A stretch of 64,000 nucleotides of DNA from positions 1,922,001 through 1,986,000 of the forward strand of contig NC_016461.1 of the NCBI RefSeq assembly GCF_000226115.1. The letters are read 5' to 3'. The notes under the pieces are model-generated. The model made no database searches and was not told the DNA's origin. It worked only from the letters and a program-made list of their open reading frames with translations. Source of the stretch: Thermothielavioides terrestris NRRL 8126. Taxonomy: Eukaryota; Ascomycota; Sordariomycetes; Sordariales; Chaetomiaceae. This document shows, one piece after another, positions 35,230-45,602 of the stretch. The translations under genes and the position numbers were made by a program. The first letter of the stretch is position 1. Every line of letters begins with the position of its first letter.

Positions 35230-37811
35230 ATGACTTCGCCAATGGGACAGCAACCCCTGCGGGCAAGTAGCCCGCGCTCGCCGCAGCCACCTAAACCCCC
35301 ATCCTCCTCTGGCCATGGCCGCAGACGCAAAAACCATCGAGCCGGAAAGAAGGCCAGGTCGAGAAGGAAGTCATTCGCACTGCCCCCGGACGAAATAGCA
35401 CAGGACGTTGCCAACTCCTCGGGCTTGGATGAGGGAAACCGGGGCTTCTATTTGCAGCCGGGCCGAAATCTCAGCAACACCAGCTTCGAGAGCGAGGCCT
35501 TGTTAGACCACAGGTGAGAGAGCCCAAGCGAGTGGCGCCCTGCTGCACCGCGATAGCCTGACCGCTCGGATGATAGGGACCAGCAATACTTCCTACGGCC
35601 ACGACGCCCGTCGATGACGACGACGAGCGCCTCGTTCCCAGCCCCACAGCCGGCCACCAGATTGAGAGCGATGGCTAGGATCGATGACAGCGATGAGGAG
35701 GACGAGGGTGCCCCTCTCCTTTCCGCCCCGGCGTTCCAGAGAAGCGAGACAATCACGGGCTATGGGTCCAATGATGCCCCGGGGAACAATGGGCCTCCAA
35801 GCCGCCGCGAGTCGAGTGGGGCGACGAGCAGCAAACGCCATTCGGTCAGCCCCGAGGCGTTCAACGTCAACTACCCTCCCTCCGTTCCGGGAACCCCTTC
35901 CTTCCGGCCAGCGGAACGCATGAGTATGAGCTTTGGTGATGTCTTACTGCGTGATGAGCTCGAGAACGGCCAGCGGTCGCCTAGGGAGAGTGGAGACGAG
36001 CGTGGCAACCATGGGGCGTTCATGCCGACGTCGCTGGACCGGAGGAAGACTATCGCCCTGCAAGCACAGGAAGACGTATGCTTTCCGCAGGAAGGTCTAT
36101 ACGACATTGGCGACGATGAGCTTCGTCACCGTCGTTCAGCATCCCGCATGCGGCCGCGCCGGAGGCGAGGGAAGTGGCCCGATTTATCCATCCTGGACCA
36201 ATGGAGCCGCTTTGAGAAGGAAGGGCGGAGCGAGGAGCGGCGGGCAAAGAGTATCACCGAGCCGCAGCTCATCAACGGAAGGCTGCGACCTGTCAACGGG
36301 CGCTGGTTACGATCCACGGCCGAGAAGGAGACGCCCTACCGGTTCACCTACTTCAACGAAGAGTTCGAGAGCACCATCCACAGCCAAACCATCTCGGAGC
36401 TCCTTCAGCCGGGAGGCACTTTTAAGGAGCTCTTTATCCCCGACCCCCCTCTGCTTTTGGACGAATCTGACGATGAAGAGGAAGAGGAGGAGCAGGAAAT
36501 GGACCTGCACCGGGTGCTAGGAGGGCAGGTTGGTGACCCACGGATTCCTTCGGTACAGCCATCTTTGGCAACGACGACTCAGGGCTTCGCTGGGCGCAAA
36601 ACCTCTGCTAATAGCGAGGGGACTGAGGTGGGGTCCGGGGAGCGCAGCCCTTCACGACTGAGGTCTCCAGAGCCGACCAAATCGTCTCTGAATGAGAAGC
36701 CTGCCAAGCCGCCCAGATACGGAGACCGGCCCGTGTGGTGGCTGGACGTCCACAGCCCGACCGAGGCCGAGATGAAAGTGCTCTCCAAGGCGTTCGCCAT
36801 CCACCCGCTTACTGCCGAGGATATCATGATGCAGGAGCAGCGAGAGAAGGTGGAGCTGTTCCGGCACTACTACTTTGTCAACTATCGGACCTTCGACCAG
36901 GACCAAACCAGCGAGAATTTCCTTGAGCCCGTCAACATGTACGTTGTCGTGTTCCGGGAAGGCGTCCTGAGCTTCCACTTCTCGGTCACTCCGCACCCAG
37001 CCAATGTGCGTCGGCGGATCCGCCAGCTCCGAGACTACCTCATCCTCTCGTCGGACTGGATCTCGTACGCCATCATCGACGACATTACCGACGCCTTCGG
37101 CCCGCTGATCCAGAGCATTGAAAACGAGGTGGACGACATTGACTACGCCATCCTGCAGATGCACTCGGGGGAAGACCAAATCACCAGGGAAAAGAAGATC
37201 ACGGAGAAGCCCGAGTCGGCCGAAGTTAACTCGGCCGAGGCGGGGCGCGATATGCTCCGGCGTGTTGGCGACTGCCGCAAGAAGGTCATGTCGCTCTACA
37301 GGCTGCTGAGCAACAAGGCAGACGTGATCAAGGGATTCGCTAAGAGGTGCAATGAGCGCTGGGAGGTGGCTCCGAGATCCGATATCGGCTTGTACCTGGG
37401 CGACATCCAGGACCACATCGTCACCATGACTGGGAACTTGAGTCACTACGAGAAGTGAGTACACCCCTGCCTGGCCTTTGGGGGACTTTAAAAAAACGGG
37501 ACCGATACACTAACAGAGAATCCTCAACGATCAGGATTCTGGCTCGCTCCCACAACAACTACCTCGCCCAGATCAACATCCGGATGAACGAGAGACAGGA
37601 GCAGACGGCCGACGTGCTTGGGAAACTGACCGTGTTGGGCACCATTGTGCTGCCCATGAACATCATCACGGGCCTCTGGGGCATGAACGTCTGGGTCCCG
37701 GGACAGGGCTATGAAGGGGATCTGAAATGGTTCATCGCGATCACTTTGGGACTGCTTGTCTTTGGGCTTGCCTGTTACTTGATTGCCAAGAGGGTGTACA
37801 AGATTGTGTAG
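35230..37811 (+). CDS. CorA/ALR-MNR2 family magnesium transporter
   Basis: Three exons: 35230-35513, 35577-37454, 37535-37811; 812 aa. CorA-type channels move Mg2+ across membranes; fungal ALR1 acts at the plasma membrane and MNR2 at the vacuole. A long, polar N-terminal region (basic, Ser/Pro-rich, with an acidic stretch 'DDSDEEDEGAPLL') precedes the CorA core ('PVWWLDVHSPTEAEM', 'HPLTAEDIMMQEQREK'). Two transmembrane helices close the protein: 'TVLGTIVLPMNIITGLW', ending in the diagnostic G-M-N triplet, and 'FIAITLGLLVFGLACYLIA'. The large N-terminal extension fits ALR/MNR2 but does not decide between them. Intron 2 has a second in-frame acceptor 18 nt upstream of the chosen one. Confidence 0.93.
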
Positions 37812-38456
37812 AACTCGCGGAGTTGTCTATCTCATTCGGTCGCTGTACCGAATCTTGTTTTGGGTATCAGGTCAGGAACGGTATAAACGGTGGCATGGTG
37901 CATGGCAGTATTATACAGGCTGGGCAGCGGCGGGTTGGGGTGGTATATGTCCTATATGTGCATCGATGTCATGGGTCGCGAGGCGAGTGTCATTTCTTCC
38001 ATTGCTCTTTGTTCCCCGGGCAAAGCTATGGTGTATACACAGGTACTTGTTGGAAGGTTAAATAGACTGCGGTTCATGCAAGCTCAAGTCCTTCAATCTT
38101 GGCTAACGAATCACTACTTTAAAGTGAGAAGTTCATGACGAGTGGGTGGCCGGCGGGGGCGTTGGACTGAGTGCCAAGCATGGCTATTTTCACCACACCG
38201 AGACAAGCATGAGTGAAGTCTTGTTCAAATCTCCCATGTATTGCTCTGCAGTTTATCTACCTATCCCCACCCAAACGCCAGTGAAAGCAAAAAAGCGGCG
38301 GTAAGAATGTACTCCCAAAAGCCGCCATGAAGAAAACCTCCTCCATGTTTCTCTAACTTCGCGGCCCCACACTCAACCGTGCTCGCAGACTCGGCGACCA
38401 CGATTCTGCGCAGGACCGGACGCCCTCACGCCTCCTAAAACCCAACAGGACCAGCC
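37812..38456. other. Intergenic region between convergent genes
   Basis: 3' flanks of the Mg2+ transporter and RNA15. No gene seen. Confidence 0.6.
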
Positions 38457-39686
38457 CTAACGCCGCGTCTGCGCCGCGTAGCTCGCCCGCAGAGCCATGA
38501 TCTGCTGCCTCTCCGTCTCCGGCAGCTGGTCGATCGTCTCCTGCGGCAGCTCCATGACCGCGCGCATCAGCGCCTCCGGGTCCTGCGCCACCGGTGGCGG
38601 CGCCTGGGCCGCCGCTGGAGCAGGGGGGACAGGAACAGGAGCAGGAGCAGCAGCGGACAGAGGCGGCGCATAGCCACCAGCAGCAGCACCCGCCACCGGC
38701 GCCACGACGGGCGGCGTGCCCGTCCCGACGCCGACGCCCAGCCCCATCCCTACGCCACCGGCAGCAGTAGCAGCAGCAGCAGTGGCGGCGGTGGGAGGCT
38801 CGAGCACGGAGGTGATGGCCTCGGGCGTGACCAGGCCCATGATGAGCAGGGCCTGGAAGACGGCGTAGCTGAGCTGCGGGGCCTGGGCGAGCAGCTCGGT
38901 GGCGCGCGCCGGGTCGCTGGTCGCCAGCGTCTTCATCTGCTGCAGGATGTCGAGCAGCTGCGCGGGCGGTAGCGTGTTGAGCGTGCGCGAGATGGCGTCC
39001 GTGCACGTCACGCCCGGCGGCAGGTCCTTGCCCTGCGGCAGCGGCGGGAGGGTGGTGGAGGTGGAGGAGGAGAAGCCGCCTGCGCCGGGACCGGCGGCCG
39101 CGCTGTTGCCGTTGGTGGTGGAGGGGTTGGCGTAGGTGCTGGATGCGCCGGCGCCGGTCTGGGGTGGGTTGATTGATGGTTAGCCAGTATGGAGGGAGGA
39201 GGAGAGAAGGGGGGAGAGGGGGAGAAAGAGAAAGGGCTGGTGGCGTACTGCTCCATCGCGGTCGCGATTGTCGTCGTCGCTGACCGTCTCGTTGCTGAAA
39301 TCGACGCGCAGCTTGCGGCCCATGACTTCGTGGTCGTTCAGATTTCGGACGGCTGATGCGGCCGAGTCTAAGCAAGAAGAAGAAGAATAAGAGTCAGCAA
39401 GCGTCCAGTTAACTGGAACAGTCAATGGGTGGCAGCGAGATGCGCACCGTAATCTGGGAATTCCGCAAAGCCGAAGCCCTTAGGACGGCCGGTCTCGCGG
39501 TCGTAGACAAGGCGGAAGTTCAACACCCTCCCAGCGCCGCTGAAGAGCTCTGTTATTTGCTCTTCGGTCAAGCCTGGCCCGGGCGCGTTAGCTGAGTTCA
39601 GATGGCAGAGCGGAGGACACAACACGGCGCTCACCATAGGGGATATTGCCCACAAACACGACCCGGGACGGCTGTCGGGTAGACAT
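38457..39686 (-). CDS. rna15: Cleavage stimulation factor subunit (CstF64/RNA15 homolog)
   Basis: Four exons (minus): 39686-39635, 39573-39448, 39367-39249, 39158-38457; 332 aa. This is the RNA-binding subunit of cleavage factor IA/CstF, which recognises sequences near the poly(A) site in pre-mRNA 3'-end formation. The N-terminal RRM shows RNP2 'VVFVGNIPY' and RNP1 'KGFGFAEF', ending 'RKLRVDFSN'. The hinge domain ('LPPAQLLDILQQMKTLA') binds the CstF77/RNA14 partner. A Pro/Ala/Gly-rich linker follows. The C-terminal helical module 'QETIDQLPETERQQIMALR' is conserved in CstF64. All introns (61, 80 and 90 bp) have good branch and acceptor signals. A divergent partner, prohibitin-2, starts 740 bp away. 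Confidence 0.93.
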
Positions 39687-40426
39687 TGCGACAGCGGAGT
39701 GGCCAACAGCCCTGCGAACAACCGGCTCTGCGCCTAGGCCTGTGCTAGAGACTGAAGATGTGCGGAAGTGGAATTGGAATCAAGATACGATATACGGGCT
39801 GGCGACACAGCGCAGCGCGCACTGGCAAGGGTCACGTCTGGAACGGGAACTGGGACTGAAACTGTCACTGAGACGGGGTAGCGATGAAGGGTGAGTGCCC
39901 AGGACCAAACAAAGGTGGTGGCAGGAAGCAGAAACGATGGAATTTCACCAGAGGAAGCAGGCTACCAGAGATCACAATTGGGTCTGGTTTCCCAATATCT
40001 CCTTTCACTTCTTGCCTCGCGTGAAATCCCCTGCTCAGACAGTTTGAAGTAAAAAGGAGCAAAGCAGCGGGTTGGCGTCAGACTGGCTAATAAGTAGTTA
40101 GTAGTCTTTGAACAATGGCGGAGTCCAATTCATTGATGTTGAATACCTTATTATGCAGTAGTTACATCTGAGTAGGAAGAGATTCAGTTCCTGTTGTATG
40201 TGCGAAATGATCTGTACGGATTACGGTAATTTATGTACTGCTCGTGTACGGATAATGGGTGGGCCATCGGTCCCACGCTCGGCTCCGCATTTTCAAGCAC
40301 TGGCCACTTTGCCAAGCGCAAGAAGCTGCGGCTTGATCGTAGGTAAGCTGTTTCTCCACCGCGCAAACCCGAGCGGGCTGCCGGCTTGCGAGAGTCTCAA
40401 CACACATTGCCACATTAGCAGCCAAT
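39687..40426. other. Shared upstream region of RNA15 and prohibitin-2
   Basis: 740 bp between divergent starts, nothing specific beyond AT-richer DNA around 40070-40260. Confidence 0.55.
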
Positions 40427-41484
40427 ATGTCGAACCGCAATCCGTTCGAGGAATACGCCAACCGGCTCCGTGCAGCGGCACGAACCAGCGGCGGCCGTTT
40501 TCCGGGCGGCAGTGGTGGGCTTCCCGGCGGCCCTCGGAATGTCGGCGGCGCCGTGGCCGGCCTCCTGCTGCTCGGCGGCGGCGCCCTGCTCTTCCAGAAC
40601 GCCCTGTTCAACGTCGACGGTGGCCACAGAGCGATCAAGTACCGGAGAATAAGCGGTGTCAGCAAGGACATCTACGGCGAAGGTGCGGCATTCTACCTGC
40701 CTCCCGGCCGATGCCTGGTTCGAGCTGAGCTGACGCTGACGCCACTGCAGGAACCCACTTCGTCATCCCGTGGTTCGAGACGCCCATCATCTACGACGTC
40801 CGCGCGAAGCCGAGGAACGTCTCCTCCCTGACCGGCACGAAAGATCTCCAGATGGTCAACATCACCTGCCGTGTGCTGTCGAAACCCAAAATTGAGGCCC
40901 TTCCCCAGATCTACCGGACCCTCGGCCAGGACTACGATGAGCGCGTGCTTCCGTCGATTGTCAACGAGGTGCTCAAGAGCGTCGTTGCCCAGTTCAACGC
41001 CAGCCAGTTGATTACCCAGAGAGAGATGGTCGCCAAGCTCGTCCGGGACAACCTCTCGCGGCGAGCGGCGCGCTTCAACATCCTGCTGGACGATGTGTCG
41101 CTGACGGTACGTTGGAGCAAGCGTGTTGGTTTCCAAAAGTCTTCCTGCTAACCCTCGATGCAGCATCTCGCCTTCTCCCCCGAGTTCACGGCGGCGGTCG
41201 AAGCCAAGCAGGTTGCTCAACAAGAGGCGCAGCGTGCCGCATTCATCGTCGACAAGGCCCGGCAGGAGAAGCAGGCCATGGTGGTCAAGGCCCAGGGTGA
41301 GGCCCGGTCTGCCGAGCTGATCGGTGAGGCGATCAAGAAGAACAAGGCGTACGTGGAGCTGAAGAAGCTGGAGAACGCGCGGGCGATCGCGGCGCTGCTG
41401 CAGGAGGCAGGGGGCAAGAACAGGCTGCTCCTCGACTCGGAGGGCCTGGGTCTGAATGTGTTCGAGGATCTGGAGAAGAAATAG
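40427..41484 (+). CDS. phb2: Prohibitin-2
   Basis: Three exons: 40427-40682, 40751-41106, 41164-41484; 310 aa, the normal length. PHB2 forms ring complexes with PHB1 in the inner mitochondrial membrane, stabilising nascent membrane proteins and m-AAA protease. A short, Gly-rich N-terminus leads to one hydrophobic segment ('[19 protein letters not shown]'), then the SPFH/band-7 domain ('[13 protein letters not shown]', '[18 protein letters not shown]', '[18 protein letters not shown]'). A C-terminal coiled coil ('[19 protein letters not shown]') follows. Introns are 68 and 57 bp with clear CTGAC and CTAAC branch points. Confidence in identity and structure is high. Confidence 0.96.
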
Positions 41485-42071
41485 GGTGGGGAGAGAGGGT
41501 AGATGTGGGCTTGGTGGTGATGGACAATCTCCGCTGTACGTTAATTTGGAGGATGGCCGGCAGTCCCCTGTGTAACAACATGATTTTGCATCCGCGTGGT
41601 TCTGGGTCTGCCAGGTTCGGTTGGAGTTTGATATGGAGTTCCTCGATGCTCTCGAACCACAGTACCCTACCCCCCTGCTGTTGTTCGTCACCGATCGGGA
41701 CGCCAGATCCCCCTCCACTGTAGTACTTGTAAGACGTATTGCTTAGACGACACACCAGCTTTATTCTGGAGTGCGGCTCCATCTCGGCAAGCACTGCGGC
41801 TTGAAATGAAATCTGGTTTCGCCAGACCCGTCCCCACTTGCTGCACGGAAGTCATACAACTGCGCAACATCCAAACAGCTGCCGCAAGTGCAAGCTGCCC
41901 CACCAAGGTGCCCCTCCTCAACTGCCACACTGCTGCTGCCTTCACAGCCCTCTTTCTCGGCAACCGATCTCACGAAGCTATTGTGGACCACGCGACTCCG
42001 ACGCCGCCGAGCTCATCATTCTCAGCAGAATACGAAGCCAGAAACGGGCATCATAAAGCCAAATCCGCAAA
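41485..42071. other. Intergenic region; prohibitin 3' flank and NEDD8 5' flank
   Basis: 587 bp. Open frames reaching into NEDD8 from here (from 41806 or 41888) come from reading through its first intron. No separate gene. Confidence 0.6.
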
Positions 42072-42725
42072 ATGCTCATCAAGTAAACGAGCCAGCGGCC
42101 CCGCATCCCTCACCCTCCAGCTCCCCAAGACAGAATCCGAATACAATTACAGATACAGAGATGACTGACACGCCCCTCCTTGCGACGCAACCCAGGGTCC
42201 GCACGCTCACCGGGAAGGAGATCGAGCTCAACGTGGAGGGCTCTGATCAGGTAAAACATGGCCCCTTATCCCCTTGCACAGTGCCAAACTCACCCACTGT
42301 GTCTGCCCACCCCTCCTCCTCCTCTTCCTCCTCTGTTGGGTTATATCGCAACCTGCCCAAAAGCACGCATGCATGCTCGTGCTGACCTGTCGCTCCAGGT
42401 CTCCAAGATTAAAGAGCTGGTCGAAGAGAAGGAGGGCATCCCGCCCGCGCAGCAGCGCCTCATCTACGGCGGCAAGCAGATGTAAGCCCTCCCACATCAA
42501 CCCACTTCTCCCCCTCCCAGAGACTTGCCCCCACCCCCCCTCCCCCCCCCCCTCTTCCTCCCCCCTCTTCCCCCACGGGACCTTCTTGATGCGCTGTTCA
42601 TGCCTAAACAATCACGTGCGTGTCACAAACGCAACGACAGGGTCGACGACAAGACGGCGGACGACTACAGCCTCGAGGGCGGCGCCACGCTGCACCTGGT
42701 TCTGGCGCTCCGGGGCGGGCTATGA
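42072..42725 (+). CDS. nedd8: NEDD8/Rub1 ubiquitin-like modifier precursor
   Basis: Four exons: 42072-42082 (only 11 nt), 42196-42250, 42399-42481, 42641-42725; 77 aa. NEDD8 is conjugated to cullins and switches on cullin-RING ubiquitin ligases. The tiny first exon encodes MLI plus two bases of Lys and joins exon 2 to give [15 protein letters not shown], the canonical NEDD8 start. An ATG at 42161, inside the first intron, would give a longer, atypical N-terminus and is rejected. Downstream are '[15 protein letters not shown]', 'RLIYGGKQM' and '[18 protein letters not shown]'. The C-terminus LALRGG-L has the mature diglycine followed by one residue that must be clipped. Introns are 113, 148 and 159 bp. 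Confidence 0.93.
42528..42576 (+). repeat. C-rich tract in NEDD8 intron 3
   Basis: Several runs of 3 to 11 C separated by single A or T/TTCCT. The opposite strand has matching G runs that could form a G-quadruplex. It lies between donor and branch point. Confidence 0.8.
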
Positions 42726-43473
42726 GGGAGATGAAATGAGCTGAGCGAGTTCAGGTTGGGAAGCCGAAGGGGGGAGGATGGGTGGATAGGCGGGCGGAGA
42801 GGGGGGTTTGGGAGGTGACGGTGGAGGGCGAATGAAGGGCTTGTGTTTGAGGGAGGGATGAGTGGTTTCCTGCTCTTGCTGCTTGGGCTGCGAGCGCTCG
42901 TCGGCTCGGCTAGCTGCGTTGGCGACCGGGTCTTCCCGAGAGGACAAAAGAATCTGGGGTCCGGCGGCCTTCCTCTGGGATGCGGCCTTTGTCGCCTTCG
43001 CTGGACTACTCGCAACATCGAGACTACTTCAGCACATTCGAGCCTGGTGTTTGACGCTTGGTAGTCCGAGCGGGAGCAGAGATGTGTGGTCACTGCGGAA
43101 GTGGCTGAAATGGCTTCGTGGCCGCTGGGTATCTTTGATAGACGAACGGCTGACGATTGAGACGTTTACACATAAAAGAACCCCGACGCCTGTGACATGA
43201 ATCCTCCTTGTATGAAACTTTATAGGAACTGTATCCCTCCGCCGACCGGACCTGCTCCCAACCTGATATACCCGAGAAATCCCATCATATATACGTTCGC
43301 TTTCTCTTCCTCTGCGGAAAAACGCCGGTCCAACGAACACACCCTGACTAGAAACTAAGATGTCCTCCGCGATGGCGCATCTTCCGATGCACCGTACATG
43401 TACCCCATTGTACAAAGGAAAAAGAAAAAAAAAAAAAAAGAAAAAGAATTGTCCCTCCAGCCAGTCCAGCCGA
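42726..43473. other. Intergenic region between convergent genes
   Basis: 3' flanks of NEDD8 and Elongin A. It includes an A-rich tract at 43419-43447. No gene supported. Confidence 0.6.
43419..43447. repeat. A-rich tract just downstream of Elongin A
   Basis: A runs (longest 15) broken by single G. On the minus (sense) strand of Elongin A this is a T-rich stretch 26-54 bp after the stop codon, possibly part of its 3' processing region. Confidence 0.8.
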
Positions 43474-44499
43474 CTAGGAGGGCCGCAGCCGCTTCCTCGG
43501 CGGCGAATCGGGCTCGGGCGCGGGAGGCGATCGAGCGGCAGCGGCAGCGGCAGCGGCAGGCCCGGCGGAAGACGGCACCGACACGCGTCGGACCACGCTG
43601 TTGCTGGCCGGTGCCGCATAGAGAAGTTGAGGGCGGCGAGGTCCGGGAAGTTGCTTCGGAGCGGAGACCGAGGGCAGAGAACTCTTCGACTTAGCAGGCG
43701 CCGACGTCGAGGTGGCTGGCTTGTCCTCGGGCTTGCCAATGAGATGGTCGCCGAAAAGGTCGTCGCCGAACAGGTCGTCGTCGTCCAGGATCTGGTCGTT
43801 CTGATTCTCCATGGCATCGACCAAGTCGTCACTGTCGATGATGGTGCGTTTGAGGCGGTTTTTGGCCGCCATCGGGCGCGGGGCTCGGATGACGGGGGCT
43901 GCGGGCTCGGGCTGGCGTCGCTTCCGGGCCTCGGTGGTTACGGCTTTGCTTGGGTTTTTGATCCGGCTGTCCGCACCGCCGAAGGCGACATGTTTACGGT
44001 AGGTGGCGTCCCGAATCAGGTCCTTTCTGGCTTTCTTGAACCAATTCTGCTTTCCCGGTGGCTCGGCGAGAAGATTCCTTTTCCTAGGCCGTGGTAGTTG
44101 GTTTGCGCTGACAATGGTGGATCGACGGCTGTCCTGCTCTTCCTGCTTGGTCGCTAGACTTTGCGACAGCTTCGCAGTGGCAACGGCAACTTCTTCGTCG
44201 TCAAGCTTCTTGTAGGCCGCGTAGACCTTGTGCCAGGATCTTGGATCCTTGGGGGTGAGGTTGTGGCGAGCAGAGAGGATCGGAAAATCGCGGTTGATGA
44301 GGCGCTTCCAATGTTCTGCGGTTTCATCGTAGATGTCGTCGCTGTTGAGTTCCAGGGTTCGAAGGTGTTCGGCCGACTTCACGGCCCTGAGTATCTGGCG
44401 AGTGTACTGAGGCGCCATGTTTCCCAAATCTGTTATAGCAGTGACGTGCTGCATCACGACTGAGAGCGCCATTTCGACAAGAGAGCGAGGACCTGGCAT
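43474..44499 (-). CDS. Elongin A (transcription factor SIII subunit)
   Basis: A single-exon gene of 341 aa. Elongin A binds Elongin C and acts both in RNA polymerase II elongation and as substrate receptor of a cullin-RING ligase for stalled polymerase. The BC-box-like start is 'PRSLVEMALSVVMQHV'. An F-box-like region and the conserved block 'HWKRLINRDFPIL' and 'DPRSWHKVYAAYKKLDDEE' follow. The C-terminal half is basic and low-complexity with an acidic DDDDLFGDDLFGD repeat and a Ser/Pro/Ala-rich end. The start at 44499 is preferred over the upstream in-frame ATG (44538) because the family begins close to the SLV box. Confidence 0.85.
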   Translation of the reverse strand: MPGPRSLVEMALSVVMQHVTAITDLGNMAPQYTRQILRAVKSAEHLRTLELNSDDIYDETAEHWKRLINRDFPILSARHNLTPKDPRSWHKVYAAYKKLDDEEVAVATAKLSQSLATKQEEQDSRRSTIVSANQLPRPRKRNLLAEPPGKQNWFKKARKDLIRDATYRKHVAFGGADSRIKNPSKAVTTEARKRRQPEPAAPVIRAPRPMAAKNRLKRTIIDSDDLVDAMENQNDQILDDDDLFGDDLFGDHLIGKPEDKPATSTSAPAKSKSSLPSVSAPKQLPGPRRPQLLYAAPASNSVVRRVSVPSSAGPAAAAAAAARSPPAPEPDSPPRKRLRPS

Positions 44500-45602
44500 G
44501 ATGGAGAGAAAGGTGTCTGCTGGCGGCAGACGGCGCAATAAATATGCTGCGAAGCGTCGTCACAACAGTCACAATAGGCACAATAACCCCACTTGCTTTG
44601 AGCATTGCATCGGCGCGGCGAGCCTGCGTCGAAGCAAGGCCGAGCATGATCCGATCCCCTGACTCCTCGAGTGACGCGGCTCGGGCGTGTTCGAGCTGCA
44701 GTTGTCCGGTCGATGAGCCCAAGGGTTGCGTCACGTATGCCGGGATTTTGAGAGAAGATGAGCATCCAAGTCCGGTCTTGCATGCAGCTGCTGTCTGCAA
44801 TGCAGTGTTGTGAGAGGCAATCAAAGGAATACCCTGCAAGGTTGTCGACACATGAGGTCGATGTGAGGCTCTCGTCAAATGCACGACTAATACACACAAA
44901 TACGGAAACCTCCCAGGTCTCTATCTTACTAGTGTACACGCTTGATTGTGGTGACCGCGGTAACTTCCAGGTTAATCTTTGAGGAATATTAACGATTACA
45001 TGTACGGAATACGGCCCTGTCGAACTTCACACAGCCGACAGCGTAATCCGTAAACAGAGCAGCTGTTGGTCGGTAACTTACGGCAGTAAGTTGCGCACAC
45101 AGCCTCGGCGTGGCGTGTAACCTGCAGGGTATTCAGGTAAGTATGTCACGCGGCCAGATCGGTTGCGTTCTGCATGCATACACTGCGTAACTGAGGTGGA
45201 TAATGCGTATGTGTATGCAGCTCAATTTTTTAGACTGTGCTTGTTGTTCGTAGGTGTTGTGTTGATGCACACTGCACGCCCTTTTGCATCCAGAACAAGG
45301 CGTAAGAAATTCGGATACAGCATGGATGCTTTCATCTGTGTAAAATACCTACCTGTGCAGCTGGGCTGTGTGGGGCAACTTCCTAATAGCGTTAGGTTTC
45401 AATCCTACCCATTCAACGACACACTGCAAGGGCCAGGGTCATTCAGCGGTCGAGAATGCCAAACTGAGAGCTCGATCTTCAATCGTCGTTTGGCGGAAGC
45501 ATATCCGATGCGAAGTCTGCCAACATCAGCCATCGCAGACTCCTTGCCGACCTTGACTCGTCTCTCTGTCTCCCGACCGAGCACCGCTAACCAATTCCTA
45601 AA
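44500..45602. other. Divergent intergenic region, one ACTAGTGTAC motif
   Basis: 1.1 kb between the Elongin A and THOC7 starts. It has ACTAGTGTACA at 44928-44938 and TACGGAATACGG-type words near 45005. No gene seen. Confidence 0.5.

Noticed and set aside
42161..42250. ATG at 42161 as NEDD8 start
   Set aside because: It lies inside the first intron; the 11-nt exon at 42072 yields the canonical NEDD8 N-terminus.
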